From Bacteroidota bacterium (GTDB lineage: Bacteria > Bacteroidota > Bacteroidia > AKYH767-A > CANKSK01): DNA of 15,385 nt. Below the pieces are notes generated by a model that worked only from the letters and a program-made list of their open reading frames with translations, ran no database searches and was not told the DNA's origin. Position numbers and translations under genes: made by a program. Shown in pieces: positions 7,601 through 14,958 of the stretch. The first letter of the stretch is position 1; the number at the start of each line of letters is the position of its first letter. The DNA lies in the NCBI GenBank assembly GCA_947485425.1, contig CANKSK010000006.1, positions 1 to 15,385 on the forward strand. The letters run 5' to 3'.

Positions 7601-8613
7601 CATCTGCTATCACCACCCCATGTCGCATAGTTTCCGGGTCCATTAATGGTAGGATTGGCGGTGGATCCTGACCAGTTGTATCCGCCTCTGCCACCACCTG
7701 ATGAGGTTGAGTTGGCAAAACCTATAGACTCTAAATTCCAAGCGGTAATGTACCCCGGTTTACTAATATCCGGATTTCCTTTACCATTCCAAGCAGAAAC
7801 GATCCCAGCATTGGCCCCACCGCCACCACCAGAGGTATGTGCGTTTCCACCGCCGCCACCATTTGCTGCTGCACCTCTGCAATAACGTCCACCATAGGTA
7901 TCATAATCGGTTTTATAACCGGCAACACCTTCACCCTTTTCAGCCCCTTTAAAATCAGAGGTATTTACATAATCTGTAACGGCGAAATCATAATTGTTAT
8001 CAAGCGTTTGACCACCCCGAAATCCTTTGCCGGTAACATCCAGTTTACCACCACTGTTTACGATGGTATTTCCTTCAACTTCAACAGCTAAAATGCCTCC
8101 AGTCTGTCCATTCCAAGGATCAGCAGTCAAAATGCCACCACTATTTATGGTCAGTGAGGCATAACGCGGAATTCGCACCACCTGGGTTTTACCCACTACA
8201 GAATAATTATTTAAAAGATTACAATCCAAGGTAATTATGGAGCCTGCAACGGAAGCCACCTGAGCAAACTCATATAAACCGCAATTGCCATAAGATACGA
8301 TAGAACCCCAAGAAGAGTCATTGACAGAAGAAATGCTGACACCTTGCATTTGCATAACCATCAATAAATCGCCGGCAGATAAAATAGAGGAAAAACGCGA
8401 ATTGGCATTTAAACTGGCGTTATTAACGGTAATGGTTTTGCTGCCAAGGCTTGCATCAGCAGTCAAATAGGCATACTCATTGACGATTGCCGAAGAAGCA
8501 ATGGTTTTTGCACCGTGTATCGCGGGTTGCCCATAGACGGTTAAAACAGAACCCCACAGCAGTAAACTGAATAGGTTAAAAATAAGAAATCGTTTGGAGG
8601 AATGTATTTTCAC
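4696..8613 (-). CDS. Giant glycine-rich, Ig-repeat adhesin with type B T9SS sorting domain
   Basis: About 1305 residues. The open frame reaches 8640, but the codon there is TTG. The GTG at 8613 gives a compact signal peptide (MKIHSSKRFLIFNLFSLLLW, cleavage near residue 28), so I prefer it; no ATG is usable. Order: signal peptide; a beta-rich N-terminal domain (about 30-190) with repeated short strands such as SLTINSGGILTADP; a glycine-rich stretch (about 195-515) with several runs of five to seven Gly; a divergent Ig-like domain (523-601); eight Ig/PKD-like modules of 75-79 residues (602-1217); and a CHU_C type B sorting domain (1218-1305, FSPNRDGKND and IYNRWGNSIYES). Inferred: a long surface fibre or secreted adhesin exported by T9SS, with the Gly-rich head outermost. 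It follows the S8 gene by 56 bp and overlaps the ATL gene by 4 bp (TGA in ATGA). Ligand unknown; not assigned to a named adhesin. Confidence 0.92.
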   Translation of the reverse strand: MKIHSSKRFLIFNLFSLLLWGSVLTVYGQPAIHGAKTIASSAIVNEYAYLTADASLGSKTITVNNASLNANSRFSSILSAGDLLMVMQMQGVSISSVNDSSWGSIVSYGNCGLYEFAQVASVAGSIITLDCNLLNNYSVVGKTQVVRIPRYASLTINSGGILTADPWNGQTGGILAVEVEGNTIVNSGGKLDVTGKGFRGGQTLDNNYDFAVTDYVNTSDFKGAEKGEGVAGYKTDYDTYGGRYCRGAAANGGGGGNAHTSGGGGGANAGIVSAWNGKGNPDISKPGYITAWNLESIGFANSTSSGGGRGGYNWSGSTANPTINGPGNYATWGGDSRWNHGGLGGRPLDYASGRIFMGGGGGAGEQNDTRGGKGGEGGGLIYMICSGNVSGAGQILANGNNGTDAGLGSITNSGTDAAGGAGGGGTIMINSKGTISSVSLFANGGTGGNQKLFLNPFSLPKEAEGPGGGGGGGYIGISSGTPSMQVLGGNNGTTNSPTFTLFPPDGATKGGAGISSSNALLNFALIPHHAKICPGNTASLSITTSGIAPPLSAFIWYDQALGGNIVATGANFVTPVLNASKNYFVSTCPGFRRDTVKVIVNPPAIAKAGNDTTICKGSSVSLNGSGGVSYSWTPSSGLNNAVIANPTASPLSSTTYVLTITDINGCQSKDSVLIKLDSILLVNAGPDQAICKGNSVTLNAGTGGSIYTWSPATGLSSSSVFNPIASPSTTTAYTLTVSNASGCSGKDTVLVTVNPLPVAAAGNDTSICVGSSIQLHGSGGATYSWSPSTGLNNPAIANPMANPVSNIAYTLTVTSAAGCKATDVVNITTGVKLSVYAGRDTSICPGNSIQLLASGGQTYTWSPASSLNNPGIANPIASPSGTTTYLVNVSNSNACQGMDSVKITVMPPFTVSAGLNDSICSGNSIQLNGSGANYYIWSPSNSLSNAFIANPIASPLSDTYYSLIGVDNAGCMSKDTVQIKVLSAFPASIFLNGNSTICIGDSVQLNATPGAASYAWSPSQGLSASNVNDPYAHPLINTHYVLTVMSSNGCPSKDSVDLVVRPLPIADAGPNQTICNGIPAQLQASGGVHYLWLPATHLSDPTISNPIASPDSSFTYFVLVNDNFCSSADSVQLTVIPSQGTIHAGNEQEIYKGSSVKLQPWGGTSYHWSPETFLDCQDCESPLASPKSSMWFFVDAFDANGCKVTDSVYVSVIDGVSVYVPSTFSPNRDGKNDVFVVSGFNIKEFSMIIYNRWGNSIYESNNPFEGWDGTFQGNEVPEGNYVYIIHVITDAGGAYDRVGSVNLIR
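4963..6810 (-). repeat. Eight tandem Ig/PKD-like modules within the adhesin gene
   Basis: The units, in reading order, are about 6810-6577, 6576-6346, 6345-6118, 6117-5890, 5889-5662, 5661-5425, 5424-5200 and 5199-4963 (225-237 bp each). The protein pattern is AGxDxxICxGxSVxLxxSGG, then a Y-x-WSP-x-x-x-L turn, then NPIASP, an aromatic strand, and NGCxxKDSVxIxV. Modules 1-7 carry two cysteines each (after the first Ile and near the end), probably a disulfide per module. Module 8 lacks the first cysteine and has CQDC instead. The repeats are clear in protein but diverged in DNA, so recent recombination is not evident. Confidence 0.9.
7022..8060 (-). other. Glycine-rich coding segment of the adhesin
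   Basis: This part of the adhesin gene encodes many Gly runs. The densest lie at about 7196-7215, 7335-7360, 7525-7545 and 7815-7862, where the plus strand is a series of ccaccg/ccacct triplets. It raises local G+C above the surrounding genes and creates long Pro-rich shadow frames on the plus strand. The Gly blocks alternate with short polar/aromatic segments (WNGKGNP, YNWSGSTANP, GGDSRWNHGGLGG), which suggests a repetitive beta structure rather than a flexible linker; this is an inference. Confidence 0.7.
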
Positions 8614-8640
8614 CCTGCAAATTTGGCAAATTTTAGGCAA
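8611..8640 (-). promoter_or_regulatory. Ambiguous start region of the adhesin gene (TTG/GTG) with a tandem AAATTTGC motif
   Basis: The frame opens at TTG (8640-8638); the next possible start is GTG (8613-8611). Between them the minus strand has two adjacent near-copies of a 9-mer, AAAATTTGC and CAAATTTGC (8634-8626 and 8625-8617). Both resemble the TTTG end of Bacteroidota -7 boxes but lack its TA at the proper distance. If the GTG start is right, these copies lie in the leader and could be promoter or operator elements. No Shine-Dalgarno sequence helps to decide. Confidence 0.4.
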
Positions 8641-8669
8641 AAACCCAAGACTATTGCGATTTTATTGAA

Positions 8670-11531
8670 CTACTTTCTTTCAACGACGAATTTTTGTGAA
8701 AAGGTTTGACCATTTTCTGTAGTCCATTGAATCACATACATGCCAGGATTTAAAAGATGAACAGGAACATATGGCAGGCCATCTTCAGATAAATTATATT
8801 GAGATATTGCCAACACTTTCCGACCCAAAACATCACTAATTTCAAGCCATTCTTTTCCTGAAGGTTTTCCATTTGGCAAATTGAAATAGAGTTTATCATT
8901 TACCGGATTGGGAAACACATTGAATTTTCTTTCCAGCTTGAATGTAGAGCTAGAAGTAGCAATATCTGAATTGTAGATAATTTGTGCATCCTGAGCACTC
9001 TTTTGGATATCTTGCAAGGAATCACCTGCTATAAGAGCAAATGCCAATACAATTGAATCTCCTGAGGCTATCGCATAAGGACCTGAGCCAAGGGTCATCG
9101 AAATATCAGAACCTAGCCCAGAAACACCTGATGCAGAACGATTTACGGACAGCATTTTGTATTTTTCAGCGGAAGTAAATCCATCATATATCAAAATTCC
9201 ACCAGCAGAACCATCATTATCATCCATATAGGCCGATAAATTTCCAGGAGATAGCAATTGAATACCGGCATACAAACCGCCACTTCCGGTACTAAACGCA
9301 TAGGCCAAATTATGTGCCGCATCCACAGATGCTTTATTATTGGCATAGTTTAGAATATCCCAATCGGCAAAAAGACCTGCAAAAACATTATTCAAAGAAA
9401 TAAGGTTGTTGTTTTTAATTTGGTATTTCAATATGATAAATTTACGATTTCCGGCAGAGGACCAAGCATAGGCATTTTGCTTAACAGAAACATTTAATTT
9501 ATTAGTTGCGCCATTGTCATTAAATTCACCTGCCACATCAAAGTCTGAGACAACCGAAGGCAGACATTTTTTTGTTGGAATAAGAGAAAGAAAGTCATTA
9601 TCCGCTACATTGATATTACTACCGTATACATTATCAGAAACCGCAGTAGAAGAATTTCCAATCATCAAACCACCGGCAAAAAGCAAGTTGTTTCCTTTGT
9701 AATCAAAACCCAAACCATCAGTTTGAGGAAACACGCTATATCCAAAACAGCCACGACTATTCAATGTGGTAGAAATTTCATTTACGGCAATGTTAATATA
9801 ATCAGCATTGACGGTTATTTCAGCATATTGATAATCTGAATACGTGCCATCAGAAAAAGAAAATCTGATGTTAATTTTTTCATTCACCGCAAGACCTGCT
9901 GTCAATTGAATACGAAAAGGATTGTTGATATTATTATAGGTTCCCATTGTAGACATTGCACCGACATTGATAACACTATCAATTAAAATCACATGCGTTG
10001 AAGAAGATGAAATACCTATTTTTAAGGCATTGGCAGGCATTAAATAATTTGTAAATAATCCAGAAATATTTATGGTATCACCAGGCATTAAAATCTGGTC
10101 GTTCTGATCAGCATAATATAGCTGACTCATTCTTACCGCTTCGGCGGAAGAAGAGACAGCTGTAAACAAATTGGCGCGACCCTTTCCCAATTTTTCTGTA
10201 AAGCTTGAGTTTCCTGGAATGGCATCAATTGCATCCGAAGTGATGCGCAGTTGTTCTGCCACTTGAAGGGCATTGTATGCAGGAAAATGGGTTCTGAGAA
10301 TGGCCGCACATCCCGAAATGACAGGTGCTGCAGCAGAAGTACCATTGAAGTTGGTATAGGTTCCATCATATCGGGTAGTAAACAAACCCGACCCTGGAGC
10401 AGCAATATCAACGCCATAACCATAACTTGAACCACTAGACCCTGAGGTTTTGATATCCGATGAATTGACACTTGAAACAGAAAGTACATGATCATAAGAA
10501 GCAGGATAAAAAGGAACGTCCGTGTTACTGTTTCCGGCTGAGGCCACTACAACAGCATCCATATTAATGGCGGCATAGTCGACAATAATTTGACCATAAT
10601 TTCCACCACCGGTTCCTCCCCATGAACAATTGATAACTTTGCAACCATGATCGGCAGCATATACAATTCCTTCATATGCCTTGTTAAAAGTGTTGCCACT
10701 TGAAACCTTGATGGGCAGAAACCTCGATTTAAATCCAATACCAGTCATACCCGTAATATTATCCGTTGAAGCAGCAGCAATACCTGCCACACCGGTGCCA
10801 TGATTTAAGGTATCCAGCGGATTATTGGAATTGGTGCCCAAATCCCAGCCCATAAAATTATCAACAAAACCATCTTGATCATCATCCATTCCATTCAACG
10901 GATCTGCATAATTATAGGCTATATTTCCTTTCAAATCGACGTGAGCGGTGTTCACGCCAGAATCCGTAATTCCGATTACCATGGATGTATCACCTTGTTC
11001 CAAATCATATGCATTAAATGCATTGATATTTGACAGGTAATATTGATTTAGATTGGATGTATCGTTTGGCGTATACATTTCATGCACCATATATGCAGGT
11101 TCTGCAAAATCAACGACGGCGGTTTTTAAAATCATTGAGGCAGCCATTTCAACTGAAATATCATTTCGATATTGAATACAATACAACAAAGAAATATCCA
11201 CGGGCTTAAGTCCAGATTTTGTTTTGGCATTTTCATTGTACGTTTTACCCGGAAATATTTTTACAAAGTGTCCACCCAAAGCAGCTTCAGCTTGCAGTAT
11301 TTTGGATTCATTGATACCTGATTCACCGCAAGAAGATCTGAATTTTTCATTAACCTTCACAATCACTTTGAAAGGCTCATAAGCACCCTTCATTTCCAAA
11401 TTCAATGTATTCCTACCTGCTTTTATTTTTGATTCCAAAACACTTTTGAACCCTTGCGCAGATCCCTCTGCATTTAATAAAATCAACAAATAGAATATTA
11501 CCCAGGTAGTTTTTTTAAGAGTAGTTTTCAT
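8670..11531 (-). CDS. S8 subtilisin-family serine protease with type A T9SS sorting domain (paralogue 1)
   Basis: This 953-residue exported subtilase has a signal peptide (1 to about 26, VIFYLLILLNAEGSAQ). A prodomain-like segment (about 45-155, FKVIVKVNEKF and VDFAEPAYMV) resembles fervidolysin-type propeptides. The catalytic S8 domain (about 160-465) has D190 (ITDSG), H244 (NHGTGVAG), oxyanion N334 (ASAGN) and S399 (NGTSAAAP), all present, so it should be active. An inserted acidic loop DDDQDGFVD (216-224) looks calcium-binding. Residues about 465-865 form a long beta-rich region shared with the upstream paralogue, and 870-953 (FNVFPNPVNDKLYF to QKFVVERK) a type A sorting domain. Known for the family: general extracellular proteolysis; inferred export through T9SS. 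It lies 38 bp after its paralogue and 56 bp before the adhesin gene, consistent with a secreted-protein operon. Substrate unknown; processing of the neighbouring adhesin is possible but untested. Confidence 0.94.
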   Translation of the reverse strand: MKTTLKKTTWVIFYLLILLNAEGSAQGFKSVLESKIKAGRNTLNLEMKGAYEPFKVIVKVNEKFRSSCGESGINESKILQAEAALGGHFVKIFPGKTYNENAKTKSGLKPVDISLLYCIQYRNDISVEMAASMILKTAVVDFAEPAYMVHEMYTPNDTSNLNQYYLSNINAFNAYDLEQGDTSMVIGITDSGVNTAHVDLKGNIAYNYADPLNGMDDDQDGFVDNFMGWDLGTNSNNPLDTLNHGTGVAGIAAASTDNITGMTGIGFKSRFLPIKVSSGNTFNKAYEGIVYAADHGCKVINCSWGGTGGGNYGQIIVDYAAINMDAVVVASAGNSNTDVPFYPASYDHVLSVSSVNSSDIKTSGSSGSSYGYGVDIAAPGSGLFTTRYDGTYTNFNGTSAAAPVISGCAAILRTHFPAYNALQVAEQLRITSDAIDAIPGNSSFTEKLGKGRANLFTAVSSSAEAVRMSQLYYADQNDQILMPGDTINISGLFTNYLMPANALKIGISSSSTHVILIDSVINVGAMSTMGTYNNINNPFRIQLTAGLAVNEKINIRFSFSDGTYSDYQYAEITVNADYINIAVNEISTTLNSRGCFGYSVFPQTDGLGFDYKGNNLLFAGGLMIGNSSTAVSDNVYGSNINVADNDFLSLIPTKKCLPSVVSDFDVAGEFNDNGATNKLNVSVKQNAYAWSSAGNRKFIILKYQIKNNNLISLNNVFAGLFADWDILNYANNKASVDAAHNLAYAFSTGSGGLYAGIQLLSPGNLSAYMDDNDGSAGGILIYDGFTSAEKYKMLSVNRSASGVSGLGSDISMTLGSGPYAIASGDSIVLAFALIAGDSLQDIQKSAQDAQIIYNSDIATSSSTFKLERKFNVFPNPVNDKLYFNLPNGKPSGKEWLEISDVLGRKVLAISQYNLSEDGLPYVPVHLLNPGMYVIQWTTENGQTFSQKFVVERK

Positions 11532-11569
11532 GTTATAAAATGATTTATTTTTTTGGTTTGATATACGCG

Positions 11570-14428
11570 TTATTTAAAAATCATAATCTTATCTGTAAGC
11601 ACCTGTTTGCTTGATGTGATTCGATAGAAATACATACCTGCGGGCCAATCAGAAACATCAAAAGAAATGGTTTGATTTCCAGAACTCCTTTCAGCATACT
11701 GCTGCTTAACAAAAGTCTGTCCCGAAGTATTGTAGATTTCTATTTCCATATTACCTATATTTTTCTGCTGTAGATGCAAATCCAATGTATTCCTAACAGG
11801 ATTGGGAGCAGCAAAAACCATTTTTTGTGCATCTTCATTTTTCATTTCATTGACAGCCAATAAATACTGATCATATTTATTTTGTGCTGCAACAGCACTA
11901 TTCAATAAATTATTCAAATTATAATCGGCTAGTAAAGCAAATGCCACGCAAACAGAATCATTGGGAGGCAAAGTAAAGGGTCCCGTTGAAACCATATCCG
12001 AGACATCCCCTTGTCCGGCATTCAAACGATTACCCGTCATGGCCTGATATTTAGCGGAAGAAGGAAATCCGTTATACAAATTGATACTTGAGTTTGAACC
12101 ATCATTGTCAAAAGCATAATCAATTGCATTGGTATGGGTTAATAACTTGGTACCTCCATACAGTCCTCCAGGCTCATTGCTCCATACATAACCCATTTTC
12201 GTTGAGGGGTCATAAGCAGACAAATTGAGGTTGTAATTCATAATATCCCAATCGGCAAAAATTCCTGCATAAAGAGAATTTAGTACCGATGCTCCTTTAT
12301 TTTTAATACAATATTCCACGATGACATATCTATTATCTGGAACATTTGCCCAAGCATAGGCTTTGTGTCTAACAGACACATTAAGTTTAGATACGCTTGC
12401 ATTGTTATCATTAAAAACACCTGATAAATCCATTGCAGAAAGCATCTGATTTTGCCTCGTAACCACAGAACTTGACACAAAATCATCATCCGATTGCCCA
12501 CCTACAGCACCTCTCATATTATCAGATACATGATTTGCATCCTTACCAATCATCAAACCCATTTCATATAACATAGAATTGCTGTTATTTAATCTAAAAC
12601 CCAAACCTTCGGATTGATCAGTTCCATTGTAGGCTATTCTCCCCTTGCTAGTAATGGTGGTTTGTATATCATTAACCATCATATTTATATAATCCACATT
12701 TAAGGTAGCATCAAAAGCATATGCATCTTTGTAAGAACCATCTACAAAACTAAAGGTAAAGGATACGATATCATTCAATGGTGTACCGGGTTTAATAACG
12801 GCAAGAAAGGGTGTGGAAGTATTATTGAAAGAGGAAAGGGTATTTACAATCCCGACGGAAAGGGTAGGATTTAAAATCGTAATATTTGCAGAATTCGATG
12901 CAAGCTGAATACTGAGATTATTGGTTGGATTCAGATAATTTGTAAAAGTTGCCTCAATCTGAATGGTATCTCCAATAACAAAAGCATTGTCATTTCCATC
13001 GGTGAGTTTTAAATTGGATACCCTTACTGATGGAGAAGAAATGGTTAGGGCTTTGAAAAGATTAATTCTTCCGGTTCCTAGTTTTCCGGCATAAGCAGAA
13101 TTGCCGCTTTTGTTGTAGATATCATCGGCGCTGATTCGCAGTTGTTCGGCAACCTGCAAACCTGAGTAGGAAGGAAAATGGGATTTGACAAGGGCGGCTC
13201 CTCCGGCAGCAACAGGAGAAGCCATGGATGTGCCACTTTGGGTGCTGTATGTATCATTATACCAAGTAGAATAAATCATCGAACCGGGAGCACAAACATC
13301 AATAAAGTAGCCATAATTGGAAAAGGATGACTTGGCATCAGAACCGGTAATAGAGGCAATGGCCATTACATAATCATAGGCAGCGGGATAAAATACTTCA
13401 TCTGCATTGTTATTTCCTGCGGCAGCTACAACAAGACAATTTTTATTCAATGAAGCATAATCAATGATACTTTTTTCAAAAACGCCTCCTGCAGACCCTC
13501 CCCATGAGCAATTGATAATGGAGCAACCATGATCGGCCGCATATTTTATCCCTTCATAACCTTTGGTCAAAACCCCGGAAGCGTCGGATATTTTAACAGG
13601 CAAAAATTTGCAATTAAACCCCGGACTGGCTACACCTACAGCATTGTCTGTGACGGCCGCAGCGCATCCAGTAACATGTGATCCATGACTGTTTCCATTT
13701 ACGGTTGCATCATTATCATTCTCACCCAAATCCCAACCCGAAAAGTTATCGATAAATCCATCATTGTCATTATCTAATCCATCAATCGGGTCAGCATAAT
13801 TTTTTTTCAAATTACCAGCCAAATCAGGGTGATTGGGGTCTGTACCAGTATCAATAATTCCAATCACAACATTGGTATCCCCCTTGCTCATATTCCAAGC
13901 CGCAGGTGCCTGAATTTGATTTAGAAAGTTTTGATTACCCATCAAAGGATCATTGGGTGCATATAAGGGCTTTTGAATATATCGAGGTTGTACATATTCA
14001 AATAATCCCAAAGCATACAAGTTATTGATTACTTTTTCCAATGGCACTTGAGACTGATATCTCAATTCATAAACAAGAGAAAGGTCTACCAGGGGCACTC
14101 CCAAGGCATTGAATCTTGCAACAGGACTTTTTTCTTCAGGAAATATTTTTTCCAGTTTGGAGATTGATATTTTAGCAACATATTGGTTTAAAGCTGAAAG
14201 TTCAATCGATTTTTCCGAGCAAGCATAACGAAAAGTTTCCTTTACTTTAAAAATTACACAAGCAGGCACAAAATCATTTTGGGTAATATGGGCCGGCATT
14301 TTAAAAAACCCGGAAGGTTTTTGGGGATAAGTATACGAATAGGCAGAATGAGACACTATTGTACAAAAGATAAGAAGTAGCGCAAGGCCATTATGTTTTT
14401 TCATTCCGGGAAGTATATTTCTCTGCAT
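11570..14428 (-). CDS. S8 subtilisin-family serine protease with type A T9SS sorting domain (paralogue 2)
   Basis: This 952-residue protein matches the architecture of the gene directly downstream. Parts are a signal peptide (core LALLLIFCTIVSHSAYS), a prodomain-like segment (about 50-155), the S8 domain with D193 (IIDTG), H248 (SHGSHVTG), oxyanion N339 (AAAGN) and S401 (GTSMASP), the acidic loop DNDNDGFID (219-227), a long shared region (about 465-865) and a type A sorting domain (870-952, APNPVRNTLDLHL to TDKIMIFK). All catalytic residues are present. The first ATG (14428) follows an A-rich stretch. A second ATG at 14404 would give a neater start (MKKHNGLALLLIF), so the start is uncertain by eight residues. 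The minus strand has TAATTTTC 6 bp before the first ATG, one mismatch from TAnnTTTG. The HsdR-N gene ends 50 bp upstream. It is likely an exported endopeptidase with substrate preference diverged from its twin. Confidence 0.94.
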   Translation of the reverse strand: MQRNILPGMKKHNGLALLLIFCTIVSHSAYSYTYPQKPSGFFKMPAHITQNDFVPACVIFKVKETFRYACSEKSIELSALNQYVAKISISKLEKIFPEEKSPVARFNALGVPLVDLSLVYELRYQSQVPLEKVINNLYALGLFEYVQPRYIQKPLYAPNDPLMGNQNFLNQIQAPAAWNMSKGDTNVVIGIIDTGTDPNHPDLAGNLKKNYADPIDGLDNDNDGFIDNFSGWDLGENDNDATVNGNSHGSHVTGCAAAVTDNAVGVASPGFNCKFLPVKISDASGVLTKGYEGIKYAADHGCSIINCSWGGSAGGVFEKSIIDYASLNKNCLVVAAAGNNNADEVFYPAAYDYVMAIASITGSDAKSSFSNYGYFIDVCAPGSMIYSTWYNDTYSTQSGTSMASPVAAGGAALVKSHFPSYSGLQVAEQLRISADDIYNKSGNSAYAGKLGTGRINLFKALTISSPSVRVSNLKLTDGNDNAFVIGDTIQIEATFTNYLNPTNNLSIQLASNSANITILNPTLSVGIVNTLSSFNNTSTPFLAVIKPGTPLNDIVSFTFSFVDGSYKDAYAFDATLNVDYINMMVNDIQTTITSKGRIAYNGTDQSEGLGFRLNNSNSMLYEMGLMIGKDANHVSDNMRGAVGGQSDDDFVSSSVVTRQNQMLSAMDLSGVFNDNNASVSKLNVSVRHKAYAWANVPDNRYVIVEYCIKNKGASVLNSLYAGIFADWDIMNYNLNLSAYDPSTKMGYVWSNEPGGLYGGTKLLTHTNAIDYAFDNDGSNSSINLYNGFPSSAKYQAMTGNRLNAGQGDVSDMVSTGPFTLPPNDSVCVAFALLADYNLNNLLNSAVAAQNKYDQYLLAVNEMKNEDAQKMVFAAPNPVRNTLDLHLQQKNIGNMEIEIYNTSGQTFVKQQYAERSSGNQTISFDVSDWPAGMYFYRITSSKQVLTDKIMIFK

Positions 14429-14478
14429 TTTACGAAAATTAGACGAATAAGTTCATACGTTTTGAATGGGGAAAGATA

Positions 14479-14931
14479 TTAAAAATCTAGGGAAAAATGT
14501 GGGATTTCCTCAATATATTTGAGAGTGGTCCCCGAGGGGTCTAGATGAAAGCAATAATGAGCAAGGCCATTGGTGATAAGCAGGTATTGAACATGAAGCT
14601 GAAGATTATAAACACTGGCCTGATCGAGCACATTTTGAGAGAGCTTTACGGATGGCGCTTTACATTCCACAATCATAAAAGGACGGGCATTGCGGTCATA
14701 AATGAGGATATCTACCCTTTTTTTCAGACCATTATAAACCAATCCTTTTTCAACACCCATGAGGGAAGCAGGAAAACTTTTTTCATGAATCAAATAGTGA
14801 ATCATGTGCTGTCGGACCCATTCTTCTGGCGTAAGGGAGGTATATTTTTTCCTGACAATATCAAAAATTTGTGTAATTTGCCCCAGCATTTTAAATTTGA
14901 ACGGATACGTAGGCAGGTTTAATTTTTGCAT
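14479..14931 (-). CDS. Stand-alone HsdR N-terminal-like protein (PD-(D/E)xK nuclease fold)
   Basis: At about 150 residues this equals only the N-terminal domain of type I restriction R subunits (HSDR_N_2 type), with no helicase part. It shows the nuclease-fold core: RVDILIYD with D74, then PFMIVECKAP with E89 and K91 (the ExK), then Q104 in VLDQASVYN, plus the closing LLITNGLAHYCF strand. All likely metal-binding residues are therefore present. The frame reaches an ATG at 14958 that abuts the divergent AMP nucleosidase start; the ATG at 14931 (MQKLNLPTYPFKFK) matches the family start I remember and leaves 27 bp between the genes. I recall such small HSDR_N proteins as widespread in Bacteroidota near holA and housekeeping genes, with no proven function. 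No methylase or specificity subunit is nearby, so calling it restriction-modification would be unsafe. Confidence 0.85.
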   Translation of the reverse strand: MQKLNLPTYPFKFKMLGQITQIFDIVRKKYTSLTPEEWVRQHMIHYLIHEKSFPASLMGVEKGLVYNGLKKRVDILIYDRNARPFMIVECKAPSVKLSQNVLDQASVYNLQLHVQYLLITNGLAHYCFHLDPSGTTLKYIEEIPHFSLDF

Positions 14932-14954
14932 GGCTGTAAGATATGGCAAATATA
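14896..14954. promoter_or_regulatory. Divergent promoter region between the HsdR-N-like gene and AMP nucleosidase
   Basis: With only 27 bp between the starts, control elements must overlap coding DNA. On the minus strand TATATTTG (14954-14947) is an exact TAnnTTTG -7 match, 15 bp before the ATG at 14931; no matching -33 is seen. On the plus strand TTTG (14896-14899), a 21-bp gap and AATTTTTG (14921-14928, one mismatch) could drive AMP nucleosidase with a leader of about 24 bases. Pattern matches only. Confidence 0.38.
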
Positions 14955-14958
14955 ACAT

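Noticed and set aside
7646..7885. Pro-rich open frame on the plus strand
   Set aside because: It is the complement of Gly codons in the adhesin gene; composition explains it and there is no homology or start context.
10133..10495. 120-codon minus-strand frame inside the first subtilase gene
   Set aside because: Out-of-frame overlap with the S8 catalytic core including the Ser399 motif; low-complexity product without domains.
14545..14922. 125-codon open frame on the plus strand
   Set aside because: Antisense to the HsdR-N-like gene, whose nuclease motif shows the real coding strand.
14479..14931. Evidence for a type I restriction or other defence island
   Set aside because: Only the small HsdR-N domain is present, with no methylase, specificity, helicase or mobile-element genes; the neighbours are housekeeping and secreted-protein genes.
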